64,000 nt of DNA from Catenovulum adriaticum (GTDB lineage Bacteria; Pseudomonadota; Gammaproteobacteria; Enterobacterales; Alteromonadaceae): assembly GCF_026725475.1 (NCBI RefSeq), contig NZ_CP109965.1, positions 434,001 to 498,000 on the forward strand. Direction: 5' to 3'. Position 1 is the first letter of the stretch, and every line of letters starts with the position of its first letter. The notes under the pieces are model-generated. The model had not been told where the DNA came from. It made no database searches and saw only the letters and a program-made list of their open reading frames with translations. The translations under genes were made by a program, and so were the position numbers. Positions 40,002 to 49,400 of this stretch are shown here, piece by piece.

Positions 40002-40959
40002 ACCAGCTCGCCCTCAAGCCGGCGTCAAAATGCGCGATGAAGATAAAATGCGCTTAATTCCGGTGCAAGTGATTCCGACAGAAAAATCAGAAATGCTCCG
40101 AAAACCGTCTTGGATCAAAATAAAGCTACCGCCAACCACTGAAAAAATTGATCACATTAAAAAGACCATGCGCAAAAATAATTTGCATTCAGTGTGTGAA
40201 GAAGCTTCATGCCCTAATTTGGCTGAATGCTTTAACCATGGTACAGCTACCTTTATGATTTTAGGGGATATTTGCACACGTAGATGTCCTTTTTGTGATG
40301 TGGCTCATGGCCGACCACTTGCCCCCGATCCAAACGAAGCTGAAAAATTAGGTAAAACTATTGGTGAAATGGGACTAACTTATGTGGTTATTACCTCAGT
40401 TGACCGTGATGATTTACGAGACGGCGGTGCACAACACTTTGTGGATTGCATTGATGCGATTAGAAAATACAGCCCTACCATTAAAATTGAAGTGCTAGTG
40501 CCCGATTTTCGTGGTCGAATGGATGTGGCGCTAGAGATATTAAACACCAGCCCGCCAGATGTATTTAACCATAATTTAGAAACCGCACCGCGTTTATATA
40601 AAATGGCCAGACCAGGCGCTGATTACAAATGGTCTTTAGAGCTATTACGTAAATTTAAAGAAGCTAACCCAGATGTACCAACCAAATCAGGTTTAATGAT
40701 GGGGATGGGCGAAACCAACGAAGAGATAGTTGAAGTTTTAAAAGATTTACGTGAACACAACGTTGATATGCTGACATTAGGTCAATATCTTCAGCCATCA
40801 AAACATCATTTACCGGTTAAACGTTATGTACACCCAACAGAGTTTGATGAGTTAGGTGAAATTGCAAATGAGTTAGGCTTTAGTCATGCAGCTAGCGGCC
40901 CTATGGTGCGTTCAAGCTACCATGCCGATAAACAAGCGGCAGGTGAAGAAGTCAAATAA
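39994..40959 (+). CDS. lipA: Lipoyl synthase LipA
   Basis: 321 residues from the ATG at 39994. The auxiliary cluster motif [12 protein letters not shown] and the radical SAM motif [13 protein letters not shown] are complete, and RSSYHAD near the end supplies the conserved serine ligand. It inserts two sulfurs into octanoylated proteins. The gene overlaps the lipB stop by 8 bases, a translationally coupled pair. Confidence 0.97.
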   Translation: MNKPARPQAGVKMRDEDKMRLIPVQVIPTEKSEMLRKPSWIKIKLPPTTEKIDHIKKTMRKNNLHSVCEEASCPNLAECFNHGTATFMILGDICTRRCPFCDVAHGRPLAPDPNEAEKLGKTIGEMGLTYVVITSVDRDDLRDGGAQHFVDCIDAIRKYSPTIKIEVLVPDFRGRMDVALEILNTSPPDVFNHNLETAPRLYKMARPGADYKWSLELLRKFKEANPDVPTKSGLMMGMGETNEEIVEVLKDLREHNVDMLTLGQYLQPSKHHLPVKRYVHPTEFDELGEIANELGFSHAASGPMVRSSYHADKQAAGEEVK

Positions 40960-40988
40960 CTTAACTTCAACTCACTTCTACGATGAAT

Positions 40989-41018
40989 AAAAAAATCCGA
41001 GTTATGCTCGGATTTTTT
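40989..41018. terminator. Bidirectional terminator between lipA and the FKBP gene
   Basis: Stem AAAAATCCGAG / CTCGGATTTTT with a 5-base loop. A-run before and T-run after allow termination from both sides of this convergent pair. Confidence 0.88.
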
Positions 41019-41035
41019 GTTTGTGGGTTAACTGC

Positions 41036-41374
41036 TTAGTCGTCTCGGGTTAATACTTCTAACAGCTCGATTTCAAATGATAGGTCTGAATTTGCAGGAA
41101 TTTTATTGCCAATCTCACGTTCACCGTAGGCTAAGTGTGCAGGAACAAATAGGTTTCGCTTACCACCAACTTTCATGCCCATCATACCCTGATCCCAGCC
41201 TTTAATCACCCGACCCGTACCTATCACACATTGGAAAGCCCGACCTTTATCATAAGATGAATCAAACTGAGTACCATCGGCTAAAAAGCCACGGTATTGC
41301 ACCGTAATTAAAGCCCCTTTAACCGCTTCTTTACCTTCACCAAGTGCCACGTCTGTAATTTTTAATTCGTTCAT
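41036..41374 (-). CDS. FKBP-type peptidyl-prolyl cis-trans isomerase
   Basis: 112 residues comprising one FKBP domain: VQYRGFLADGTQFDSSYD, VIKGWDQGMMGMKVGGKRNLFVPAHLAYGERE and LSFEIELLEV. No signal peptide is seen, so it is probably cytoplasmic. It is a single-domain form without the N-terminal dimerisation domain of FkpA or FklB. The gene is alone on its strand and shares a terminator with lipA. Confidence 0.9.
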   Translation of the reverse strand: MNELKITDVALGEGKEAVKGALITVQYRGFLADGTQFDSSYDKGRAFQCVIGTGRVIKGWDQGMMGMKVGGKRNLFVPAHLAYGEREIGNKIPANSDLSFEIELLEVLTRDD

Positions 41375-41702
41375 TTATTTTATCCAAAGCTATTATATTC
41401 ATAATGCATAATAAAGGGATTTTAGTAGATTGAAAACTTTATGGGCTTGTAAAGTTAAATCAGCTATTTATGACAGAGTAAGCGCTTTTTTCAACGATGC
41501 TAAATGTATATTAGAATGATAGATCCAACGATATTAGTTGTATGAAAACTAAACAAGCATGATTTACCTTGCTATTTAGTCATGCTAATTGAAGTCTGTT
41601 ATTACTTGATGCAATATGGTCTAAGCGATCTTTATACCTAAATTAATTTAGTGATGTTGAGTTTATTTAAGTATAAATTTTATCAAATTAAGGATGTTAA
41701 TT
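41375..41702. other. Intergenic region upstream of the NADH dehydrogenase gene
   Basis: About 330 A+T-rich bases between divergent genes. No open frame with a plausible start, no RNA gene and no strong hairpin is seen. It must contain the promoters of both flanking genes; AAGGA at 41689-41693 is the ribosome site that sets the dehydrogenase start at 41703. Confidence 0.4.
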
Positions 41703-42992
41703 ATGGCTAAAAAAATTGTCATTGTGGGTGGAGGGGCTGGTGGTTTAGAGCTGGCGACTAAACTAGGCAATAAATACAAAAATAACGCATCAGTAGATAT
41801 TTTGTTATTAGATAAATATCCATTCCATATTTGGAAACCTTTATACCATGAAGTGGCAACAGGCTCATTGGATGTTGATATGGATGGCGTCGATTTTAGA
41901 GCACATGGCGCTAATCATCACTTTGAGTTTCAGCTCGGTGAATTAAAAGCATTAAACAGAGAAGATAAAGCTATTACGCTTGAAGCTATTCATAGTCAAA
42001 CAGGTGAGCAAATTGTGCCGGAGCGATCCATTGCTTATGATTATTTAGTGGTGGCAATCGGCTCTATTACCAATAATTTTGGTACGCCGGGCGTAAAAGA
42101 GCATTGCTTAACTTTAGATACCACAGGCGAAGCGGAAAAGTTTCACCAAAAAATTCTGAATGAATTTTTAAAAATAAAAGTCGCGAAAGATAATCACCCG
42201 CTAAAAATTGCCATTGTTGGGGCTGGCGCAACCGGTGTTGAGTTAGCGGCTGAGTTATTTAAAGTCACCGATTTGTTGAAAGTTTATGGGTTTAATAATG
42301 TGAATCGTCATTCAATTGAAGTTAGCATTATTGAAGCTTCTGATCGAATATTGGGTGGGCTACCTGAGCGAATATCAGACTCTGCAACTAAAATTTTAAC
42401 CCAATTAGGCGTACAACTTAAAACATCGACTAAAGTACAAGAAGTACTTGAACAGGGCGTTTTAATTGATACCGGCGAAACACTTGAAGCAGATATTACT
42501 GTGTGGTGCGCTGGGGTAAAAGGGGCTGATGTGTTAAAGAATTTAGGTGGATTAACGACTAATAGAATTAATCAAATTGAAGTTAACTCCTATTTACAAG
42601 CTAGCGAAGATGAATCTATTTTTGCGCTGGGAGATTGTGCCAGTTGCAAACAAGAAAATGGTCAATTTGTACCGCCCAGAGCTCAATCAGCTCACCAAAT
42701 GGCAAGTACCGTTAATCAAAATATACAGAGATTAATTAGTGGTAAGCCTTTAGTTAAGTTTGAATATAAAGATAAAGGTTCACTGGTTTCATTTGCTGAT
42801 TATAGCTCGGTTGGTTTTTTATCGAGTATGACCAATAAAAAAGTATTTGTGGAAGGCTCTATCGCTCGTCATTTGTATGTTTCTTTGTATCGTTTACATC
42901 AAGCTGCATTACATGGCTATTTTAAAATGATGTTATTAGCTGTGGTTGGGCGTATTAATCGCAGGCTTAGACCTTTACTCAAGCTGCATTAA
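41703..42992 (+). CDS. ndh: Type II NADH:quinone oxidoreductase / NAD(P)/FAD-dependent oxidoreductase
   Basis: 429 residues. GGGAGGLELATKLG near the N-terminus binds FAD, GAGATGVELAAEL (residues ~175) binds NADH, and FALGDCASC supplies the third FAD contact. YPFHIWKPLYHEVATG is typical of bacterial Ndh. The C-terminal ~50 residues (LYVSLYRLHQAALHGYFKMMLL) form the amphipathic membrane anchor. It feeds electrons to quinone without proton pumping. ATG 41703 is preferred over 41694 because of its ribosome site. Confidence 0.85.
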   Translation: MAKKIVIVGGGAGGLELATKLGNKYKNNASVDILLLDKYPFHIWKPLYHEVATGSLDVDMDGVDFRAHGANHHFEFQLGELKALNREDKAITLEAIHSQTGEQIVPERSIAYDYLVVAIGSITNNFGTPGVKEHCLTLDTTGEAEKFHQKILNEFLKIKVAKDNHPLKIAIVGAGATGVELAAELFKVTDLLKVYGFNNVNRHSIEVSIIEASDRILGGLPERISDSATKILTQLGVQLKTSTKVQEVLEQGVLIDTGETLEADITVWCAGVKGADVLKNLGGLTTNRINQIEVNSYLQASEDESIFALGDCASCKQENGQFVPPRAQSAHQMASTVNQNIQRLISGKPLVKFEYKDKGSLVSFADYSSVGFLSSMTNKKVFVEGSIARHLYVSLYRLHQAALHGYFKMMLLAVVGRINRRLRPLLKLH

Positions 42993-43140
42993 GTTAAGTT
43001 GCTTGATAAGCTTGCCTTTTAAATAAGCTAAATGGCTAAAAAAAAGGATAGTTTTAAATCCATTTGCTGAACTATTGGCTGACTTTGCGTAAAATATGCG
43101 AAGTCATTCAACCTCAACTCAGTTTAATCAGGGAGTCTTA

Positions 43141-43674
43141 ATGAGACTAATATCCGCTTTTTCCTATTTTTTTAAAATTTTATTCCAAGGCGAAGCAAAA
43201 GCACTGGCAGTGCCATCTTCTCAATCAACGGCTTCAGCATCTGACAATACAGAGTCGGCTCGCCCAGAGTTTCAAATTTCGCAATCACCTGCCGTTCAGG
43301 TCTTAAGCTTGTTTCAAGCTAACGGCCGTTTAATTGATTTTTTACAAGAAGATATTCATCAATATGGCGATGCCGATATTGGCGCCGCGGTTAGAGATAT
43401 TCATGCAGGCTGTCGCAAAGTGCTTGATAAGCACTTTGATGTTCAACCTGTCATCGCTAAAAATGAAGGTGACAATGTTGAATTGCCAGCGCAGTTTGAT
43501 CCATCACGAATTGAACTGGTGGGCAATTTAATTAAAGATAACGCAACTGAAACTGGGGTTAAAGGTCAACTGGTCCATAAGGGATGGGCTGCGGTTAAAA
43601 CCAATTTACCAACAGTTGCAGCAGGGCAAGATGAAACCATTATCAAAGCCGCCCAAGTTGAGGTGAAATCATGA
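43141..43674 (+). CDS. DUF2760 domain protein
   Basis: 177 residues from the ATG at 43141, preceded by GGGAGTC; an in-frame ATG at 43096 adds residues with no family support. After a possible membrane-associated N-terminus, residues ~55-177 fit DUF2760: VLSLFQANGRLIDFLQEDIHQYGDADIGAAVRDIH and DPSRIELVGN. The domain is typically found next to an Hsp70-like gene, as here with a 4-base overlap. Its role is unknown, but the coupling suggests that it acts with that chaperone. Confidence 0.82.
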   Translation: MRLISAFSYFFKILFQGEAKALAVPSSQSTASASDNTESARPEFQISQSPAVQVLSLFQANGRLIDFLQEDIHQYGDADIGAAVRDIHAGCRKVLDKHFDVQPVIAKNEGDNVELPAQFDPSRIELVGNLIKDNATETGVKGQLVHKGWAAVKTNLPTVAAGQDETIIKAAQVEVKS

Positions 43675-45536
43675 GCCAATATGTTGTCGGTATCGATTTA
43701 GGTACCAGTAATACCGCCTTATCCTACGTGATAAATAACGAGCAAAGCGGCGAAAAAATTCAAGTCATTGATATGCCTATTCCGCAAGTTGTCGCTGCAG
43801 GTAGTGTGGAAGAAAAGCCTTCTTTACCTTCAACCGTTTATCTTAGCTCAGGCGATGAATTGCCGCAGGGGGCGCTAAACTTACCTTGGCGAACGGAAGA
43901 AAACACAGTAGTAGGTTATTTTGCGCGTGAGCAAGGTGCCAAAGTGCCAACTCGTTATATTCACTCGGCTAAAAGTTGGTTTTGTTATTCAGGGATTGAT
44001 CCTGAAAAAAAATTATTACCACCCAACACACCAGAAAAAGCGATTAAACAATCGCCTGCTGATATTGCTAAATTAATATTGCAGCATTTAATTGAATCTT
44101 GGAATGAAAAAGTTGCAAAAGGGGACCAGCAACAGGCGCTAACCGAGCAAGAAGTCACCTTATGTGTGCCAGCCAGTTTTGATGCAAGAGCGCGTAATTT
44201 AACAGTAAAAGTAGCAGAAGAATTAGGGTTTCATAACCTTAAATTGTTAGAAGAGCCGCAAGCTGCTATTTATAGTTGGATAGCCTCTATGGGACGCGAT
44301 TGGCGCAACCAAGTAGAAAAAGGCGATTTAATGCTGGTGGTTGATGTGGGTGGTGGCACCAGTGACTTTTCATTAATAGCGGTAACCGAAGAAGAAGGTG
44401 AGCTGCAATTAAGACGTGTCGCCGTTGGTGAACATATACTCTTGGGTGGCGATAATATGGATTTATCGCTTGCCCATACTGTCGCTCAAAAGCTTAAAAA
44501 ACAAGGCCATAAAAAATTAGATGAATGGCAGTTATCAGCATTAGTTCAGCAATGTCGAGTCGCAAAAGAAGCTTTGTTATCTGACCCTGAATTAAATCAA
44601 TGGTCATTGACTATTTTAGGCCGAAGCTCTTCTGTTATAGGTGGTTCAGTGAGAACTGAATTGACTCGCGAAGAGTTAAATCATTTGTTATTGGAAGGCT
44701 TTTTCCCACAAGTTGAATCTAGTTCTGTTCCTAAAGAGAAACGACGTTGGGGCTTTAAATCAAGTGGGTTGCCATATTCAAGTGAACCAGCCATAACTAA
44801 ACACTTAGCTAAGTTTTTAACCCAACATGCTGAATTGCTTGAACAGGTTTTGCCTGAGCGAGCTTACAGCGAAATGATCATTCCAACCAAAGTTTTATTT
44901 AATGGCGGTGTATTTAAAGCGGCTGTATTACGTGATCGAATTATGCACCAATTAGATATTTGGGCTGATGAGCAAGCTGTGGAAGCGCCTATGAGTTTAA
45001 CCTCCACCAGCTTTGACTTAGCCGTGGCTAATGGTGCAGCTTATTTGGGTATGGCACGCCATGGAAAAGGGGTGCGAATAAAAGGCGGCAGTGCGCGCAG
45101 TTATTATATTGCAATTGAAAGCGCAGAGCCAGCGATACCTGGATTTGAACCTCCAGTGCAAGCTATGTGTATTGTACCTTATGGTATGGAAGAGGGGAGT
45201 ACACATGAAATTTCCGGTGAAGAAACTGAGTTGTGTTTATGGACGGGTCAAATAGGCGAGTTCGACTTTTTATCGAGCACACTGCGCAATCACGATCAAG
45301 CGGGTGAATTGTGTGAAATTGATGAAGATGAATTGGAATTTCATAAACCAATCGAAGCCGAAATTAAAGGTGAAGAGCGCATCGCTCCTATTGATTTACG
45401 CGCGCATTTTACTGATATAGGTGTACTTGAACTTTACTGTGTCGATCGAGAAACAAAAATCGCTCACAAAATTGAGTTTAATGTGCGTGAGGTAGAAGGT
45501 GCGGAAGATGAGCCTGAAGTTGCTTTATCAGAGTAA
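43671..45536 (+). CDS. Hsp70-family ATPase paired with DUF2760
   Basis: 621 residues. The actin-like ATPase fold shows GIDLGTSNTALSYV (phosphate 1), VVDVGGGTSDFSLIAV (phosphate 2) and LFNGGVFKAAVLRDRI (adenosine motif). The region after ~residue 470 lacks a standard DnaK substrate-binding domain, having instead a beta-rich segment (GEETELCLWTGQIGEFDFLSS). This is a divergent Hsp70, distinct from DnaK, HscA or HscC. It overlaps the DUF2760 gene by 4 bases. Its client is unknown. Confidence 0.85.
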   Translation: MSQYVVGIDLGTSNTALSYVINNEQSGEKIQVIDMPIPQVVAAGSVEEKPSLPSTVYLSSGDELPQGALNLPWRTEENTVVGYFAREQGAKVPTRYIHSAKSWFCYSGIDPEKKLLPPNTPEKAIKQSPADIAKLILQHLIESWNEKVAKGDQQQALTEQEVTLCVPASFDARARNLTVKVAEELGFHNLKLLEEPQAAIYSWIASMGRDWRNQVEKGDLMLVVDVGGGTSDFSLIAVTEEEGELQLRRVAVGEHILLGGDNMDLSLAHTVAQKLKKQGHKKLDEWQLSALVQQCRVAKEALLSDPELNQWSLTILGRSSSVIGGSVRTELTREELNHLLLEGFFPQVESSSVPKEKRRWGFKSSGLPYSSEPAITKHLAKFLTQHAELLEQVLPERAYSEMIIPTKVLFNGGVFKAAVLRDRIMHQLDIWADEQAVEAPMSLTSTSFDLAVANGAAYLGMARHGKGVRIKGGSARSYYIAIESAEPAIPGFEPPVQAMCIVPYGMEEGSTHEISGEETELCLWTGQIGEFDFLSSTLRNHDQAGELCEIDEDELEFHKPIEAEIKGEERIAPIDLRAHFTDIGVLELYCVDRETKIAHKIEFNVREVEGAEDEPEVALSE

Positions 45537-45554
45537 CTTTCTATAAGCCGTTTT

Positions 45555-45591
45555 AAGCGCCACTTTAAACTTTTACTTAGTGGCGCTTTTT
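45555..45591. terminator. Terminator between Hsp70-like and DUF1080 genes
   Basis: 10-bp perfect stem AAGCGCCACT / AGTGGCGCTT with a 14-base loop, followed by TTTA. It lies between convergent genes and may serve both. Confidence 0.8.
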
Positions 45592-45613
45592 ACTATCGTG
45601 TTGATAACGGTTT

Positions 45614-46408
45614 TTATAGTTTTTTAATTTTTATATTTTTAAATTCAACCGGTTGTCCTTCACTTTGAAAACCAATATAGCCAGAGGTTAACATCGTCAT
45701 ATTTTGCCATATTTTTGGATCCTCACCTTTAATTAAATTATCTTTTGTTGCAAACGGCTGAGCATATTCCAATACAATTTCACCATTAATAATTTGAGTG
45801 ATTTTGCCATGATTAACAATTAATTCAGCTTGAACCCATTGATCCATTGGGTAGGTTTTTGAGCTAGATTTTAAACAATGTTCACCATAGAGCTTACCAT
45901 TAAATTCAATTTCGGTACCCGGTGAACACATATTTCCAGTTGGTCTTGGTTGGCCGGGGGCTAACTCTGCCAATAATTGCATTTCAACGGATATCGGCCA
46001 ATTTTGATCGGTTAATATCGAATCTGGCGATTGGCTATAAAACATAACGCCACTGTTTCGTTTTGCATAACTTGGCGCACTATCAAAAAATTCACCACTA
46101 AACTTGTAATCAAATACTAAATGAAAGTTCTCAAAAACTTGATTATAAAAAAGGTGGCCAAATCGTTCATTAAATTCTGTATATTTGTCGTAACGAATTT
46201 TTAGTAAACCCTCTTCAGCTCTAAAAGTTTGTGCATAATTATCACCGGTTTTATGGTGATTAATTTTAGCTGTCCAGTTATCTAAATTTTTACCATTAAA
46301 AAGCTCAATCCATTCACCTTTTTGAGTTTGGTTTGCGCACCCGAGCAAACCTAAGGTTAACATCATGGCTGCACTTGTTAATTTGAGTGCTTTTATATTG
46401 TTTAACAT
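45614..46408 (-). CDS. DUF1080 (3-keto-disaccharide hydrolase-like) lipoprotein
   Basis: 264 residues. A signal peptide with lipobox LLGC is followed by one DUF1080 domain: EWIELFNGKNLDNWTAKI, FHLVFDYKFSGEF, NSGVMFYSQSP and a C-terminal GYIGFQSEGQPVEFKNIKI. The family is a concanavalin-like sandwich, and some members hydrolyse 3-keto-glycosides. No oxidoreductase partner lies nearby, so the substrate is open. AACCGGTT occurs inside its coding sequence but is not a promoter site. Confidence 0.85.
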   Translation of the reverse strand: MLNNIKALKLTSAAMMLTLGLLGCANQTQKGEWIELFNGKNLDNWTAKINHHKTGDNYAQTFRAEEGLLKIRYDKYTEFNERFGHLFYNQVFENFHLVFDYKFSGEFFDSAPSYAKRNSGVMFYSQSPDSILTDQNWPISVEMQLLAELAPGQPRPTGNMCSPGTEIEFNGKLYGEHCLKSSSKTYPMDQWVQAELIVNHGKITQIINGEIVLEYAQPFATKDNLIKGEDPKIWQNMTMLTSGYIGFQSEGQPVEFKNIKIKKL

Positions 46409-46488
46409 GGCGATCCTTCTCTAATACCGATTAGTTTTTTATATAAGTTAGTGCGATAATCATATTTTTAGATTTATGCCAATCAAAT

Positions 46489-46998
46489 ATGACAAAACCT
46501 AACGCCACTATAGGATTAATTAACCCTAAAAGTCCAACTAATGTCGGTGCTGTAATGCGAGCGGCTGGTTGTTTTATGGCTGATGCTGTTAATTACACAG
46601 GGCAAAGATATCAGCGGGCTGCTAAATTTCAAACCGACACAAAAAATCAAACTCGCCATATTCCATTAACTGGAGTTGATTGTTTGGTACAAGCTGCACC
46701 GCAAAATGCCAAAATTATTTGTGTTGATTTAGTTGAAGGGGCGACTCCGTTGCCTGAATTTGAACATCCAGAAAATGCTTGTTATATCTTTGGTCCAGAA
46801 GATGGCACCATAGAGCAACAGGTAATCGATCAAGCAGATTATGTGGTTTATATCCCTACTCAAGGATGTTTAAATTTAGCCATGAGTGTGAATGTTGTTT
46901 TGTACGATAGAGCCAGTAAACTCAATACCATAGAAGCCAGCGATGAACTGGTTTGCAACAGCCGGGATAGAAATAATAAAGTTAGGGTGAAGTCTTAA
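46489..46998 (+). CDS. TrmH/SpoU-family RNA methyltransferase
   Basis: 169 residues, only the SPOUT catalytic domain. NPKSPTNVGAVMRAAGCF is SpoU motif 1, YIFGPEDGTI motif 2 and CLNLAMSVNVVLYDR motif 3, which form the SAM-binding knot. It is near the size of TrmL, but differs in its N-terminus, so the RNA target is not assigned. The C-terminal ~20 residues are polar. A terminator follows at 47033. Confidence 0.85.
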   Translation: MTKPNATIGLINPKSPTNVGAVMRAAGCFMADAVNYTGQRYQRAAKFQTDTKNQTRHIPLTGVDCLVQAAPQNAKIICVDLVEGATPLPEFEHPENACYIFGPEDGTIEQQVIDQADYVVYIPTQGCLNLAMSVNVVLYDRASKLNTIEASDELVCNSRDRNNKVRVKS

Positions 46999-47032
46999 TT
47001 TTTGAACGCCCTCGATTTTAATACAAAACAAC

Positions 47033-47063
47033 AAAAATCCCACGCTTGAGGTGGGATTTTTTG
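47033..47063. terminator. Terminator after the RNA methyltransferase gene
   Basis: Stem AATCCCAC / GTGGGATT with a 7-base loop, preceded by AAA and followed by TTTT. Confidence 0.82.
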
Positions 47064-47090
47064 ATTTTGGTGTTTATCGCGATATCGCCA

Positions 47091-47131
47091 TTGTCGGGTG
47101 CACGCTACGCGCTTACCCGACCTACAAATTA
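47091..47131. repeat. GC-rich palindromic intergenic element
   Basis: GTCGGGT (47093-47099) and ACCCGAC (47115-47121) enclose GCACGCTACGCGCTT, itself partly self-complementary. The composition is far more G+C-rich than its surroundings. It resembles dispersed extragenic palindromes in other proteobacteria. It lies between convergent genes and no second copy is seen in this window. Confidence 0.5.
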
Positions 47132-47144
47132 CAAATGAGCTGTT

Positions 47145-48434
47145 TTATTTTGCTTGTTCACGGGCAATTGCGCGATAAGCAATATCATCACGGTATTGAA
47201 CTTTGTCCCAGCTGATTTGCTTAAGTAGTTTATAAGCTTTTTGCTGAGCATCGGTAACTGAGTTGCCTAATGCCGTTGCGCATAGTACACGGCCACCTGC
47301 TGTTACAACATTGTCGTCTTTCATACTGGTACCAGCGTGAAACACTTTTTCGCCTTCTAGTTCTTCTGTTGGTAAGCCTGAAATGACATCGCCTTTATTA
47401 TAAGCGGCTGGATAACCACCGGCTGCCAGTACCACACCTACAGACGGTCGAGGGTCAAATTTAGCTTCTTTACCGGCTAATTCACCTTTTGCACCGGCTA
47501 AACAAAGTTCAACTAAATCAGATTGCATACGCAACATAATTGGCTGCGTTTCTGGATCGCCAAATCGACAGTTGTACTCGATTACTTTAGGTGTGCCGTC
47601 AGCTGTTATCATTAAACCGGCATATAAAAAGCCAGTATAAGCATTATCTTCTTTTGCCATGCCTTTAACGGTTGGATAAATAACTTCATCCATAATGCGT
47701 TTATAAATGGTATCTGTTACCACTGGCGCGGGCGAATAAGCTCCCATACCACCTGTGTTTGGCCCTTTATCTTCATTAAACGCACGTTTGTGATCTTGGC
47801 TGGTTGCCATAGGCACTACATTTTTACCGTCAACCATAACGATAAAGCTAGCTTCTTCACCTTCTAAAAACTCTTCAATAACTACTCGGTTACCCGCATC
47901 GCCAAAAGCATTACCTGCTAGCATATCTTTAACTGCGTCTTTTGCTTCATCTAATGTCATGGCAACGATCACACCTTTACCAGCACATAAACCATCAGCT
48001 TTAATCACAATAGGTGCGCCTTTTTCATCAAGAAAAGCTAAAGCTTCATCAATCTGAGTAAAGGTTTTATACCAAGCGGTTGGAATATCGTGGCGTGCTA
48101 AAAAGTCTTTAGTGAAAGATTTTGAGCCTTCTAATTGTGCCGCTTTTTCAGTTGGGCCAAATACGGTTAAATTAGCTGCTTTAAATGCATCAACCACACC
48201 AATAACCAGCGGAGCTTCAGGGCCAACAATGGTTAAGTCAATGTCATTGCCTTTTGCAAATTTAACTAATGCTGGGATATCGTCAACGGCAATAGAGACA
48301 TTTTGTAATTTTGGCTCTAGCTCTGTGCCTGCGTTGCCTGGCGCAACATAAACTGCTTTAACTTGGCTAGATTGAGCCGCTTTCCATGCTAATGCATGTT
48401 CGCGACCGCCGCCGCCGATAACTAAAACTTTCAT
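47145..48434 (-). CDS. purD: Phosphoribosylamine-glycine ligase
   Basis: 429 residues, standard length for PurD. MKVLVIGGGGREHALAWK starts the N-domain; ATP-grasp segments include IKADGLCAGKGVIVA and GPNTGGMGAYSPAP; EYNCRFGDPETQ binds metal. It catalyses the second step of purine synthesis. In E. coli purH and purD are adjacent; here a methyltransferase-like gene is inserted between them. Confidence 0.97.
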   Translation of the reverse strand: MKVLVIGGGGREHALAWKAAQSSQVKAVYVAPGNAGTELEPKLQNVSIAVDDIPALVKFAKGNDIDLTIVGPEAPLVIGVVDAFKAANLTVFGPTEKAAQLEGSKSFTKDFLARHDIPTAWYKTFTQIDEALAFLDEKGAPIVIKADGLCAGKGVIVAMTLDEAKDAVKDMLAGNAFGDAGNRVVIEEFLEGEEASFIVMVDGKNVVPMATSQDHKRAFNEDKGPNTGGMGAYSPAPVVTDTIYKRIMDEVIYPTVKGMAKEDNAYTGFLYAGLMITADGTPKVIEYNCRFGDPETQPIMLRMQSDLVELCLAGAKGELAGKEAKFDPRPSVGVVLAAGGYPAAYNKGDVISGLPTEELEGEKVFHAGTSMKDDNVVTAGGRVLCATALGNSVTDAQQKAYKLLKQISWDKVQYRDDIAYRAIAREQAK

Positions 48435-48455
48435 GATGTATGAATACCTCTAAAT

Positions 48456-49274
48456 TTATTTCGGTTTTCGAAATTTTAATGTAAACCTGTCGCTCTCGCC
48501 AATGGCAAGGTAATCCGCTTTATTTTTATCACCTAAACGTAAACTCGGTGGTAGTGTCCAAACCCCTTTTGGGTGAATGGCGGAATCTTGATTATTGGCA
48601 TTAATTTCACTGCTGGACTCTAATATAAAACCAGCTTGTAGTGCCCAACTAATGGCTTTGCTCATTTTAACATAACCACTTTTTTTATTGGCAATTTGAT
48701 CAAAATTTTCTGGCATTTGATGATCGACCACACCTAATACGCCACCGGGCTTTAACGCTTGATAAAATGCTTTAAAAGATTCAATCGCGGCTTTGTCTTC
48801 GCCTCGGATATACCAATTATGTAAATTACGGAAAGTCAGAACTAAATCTGCACTATTTTCAGGTGCAATTTTATGATGAGTTTGTGGATTAAACTCGGTT
48901 AGCTTTACATTTTTATAAGCTGCATCGTCGGCTATTTTTTGTTTAAATTTAGCCAGTGAATTTTGAAAATATTTAACTTGTGAATCTTGCGGGAAATGAG
49001 CCGCGTAATATTGTCCTTTAGCTTTCAAATAAGGCGCTAGTATTTCACTATACCAGCCGCCACCGGGCCAAATTTCAACTACAGTTTGATCGGGTTTGAT
49101 TTCGAAAAACGTGAGCGTTTGTTTTGGATGTCGATATTGGTCGCGCTGAATATTTTGCTCGCTACGTGTTTTTTCATTTATCGCGCTCGTTAATGGATCT
49201 GCACTGACAGTAAAACCGGCAAGCAAGCCCATTGCACCAATGACACTTGAATAAATATAAGTTGTTAGTTTCAT
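48456..49274 (-). CDS. Exported class I SAM-methyltransferase-like protein
   Basis: 272 residues. A signal peptide (IYSSVIGAMGLLAGFTVSA) is followed by a Rossmann-like methyltransferase domain. Motif I reads VVEIWPGGGWYSEIL, then NSADLVLTFRNLHNW and ALKPGGVLGVVDHQ. Such exported methyltransferase homologues recur in Alteromonadales and other Gammaproteobacteria, but SAM is not expected in the periplasm, so the fold may serve another function. It lies between purH and purD on the same strand, 21 bases before purD. Confidence 0.8.
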   Translation of the reverse strand: MKLTTYIYSSVIGAMGLLAGFTVSADPLTSAINEKTRSEQNIQRDQYRHPKQTLTFFEIKPDQTVVEIWPGGGWYSEILAPYLKAKGQYYAAHFPQDSQVKYFQNSLAKFKQKIADDAAYKNVKLTEFNPQTHHKIAPENSADLVLTFRNLHNWYIRGEDKAAIESFKAFYQALKPGGVLGVVDHQMPENFDQIANKKSGYVKMSKAISWALQAGFILESSSEINANNQDSAIHPKGVWTLPPSLRLGDKNKADYLAIGESDRFTLKFRKPK

Positions 49275-49339
49275 TTTGATTCCCTTTGATTAAATGCTTA
49301 ATTGAGTGTAACACCATATTATTAAATCACAGGCAATAA

Positions 49340-49362
49340 AAAAGGCCAGCAAGCTGACCTTT
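49340..49362 (-). terminator. Terminator after purH
   Basis: On the minus strand AAAGGTCAG pairs with CTGGCCTTT (one G-T pair) around a CTTG loop, followed by TTTATT. It separates purH from the downstream methyltransferase-purD pair. Confidence 0.75.
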
Positions 49363-49400
49363 CAAATTTAACTCGGATTGAGTTGTTAGTTTAGACTCGC

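Noticed and set aside
45647..45654. Perfect AACCGGTT core
   Set aside because: It is inside the DUF1080 coding sequence near its 3' end, not in a promoter.
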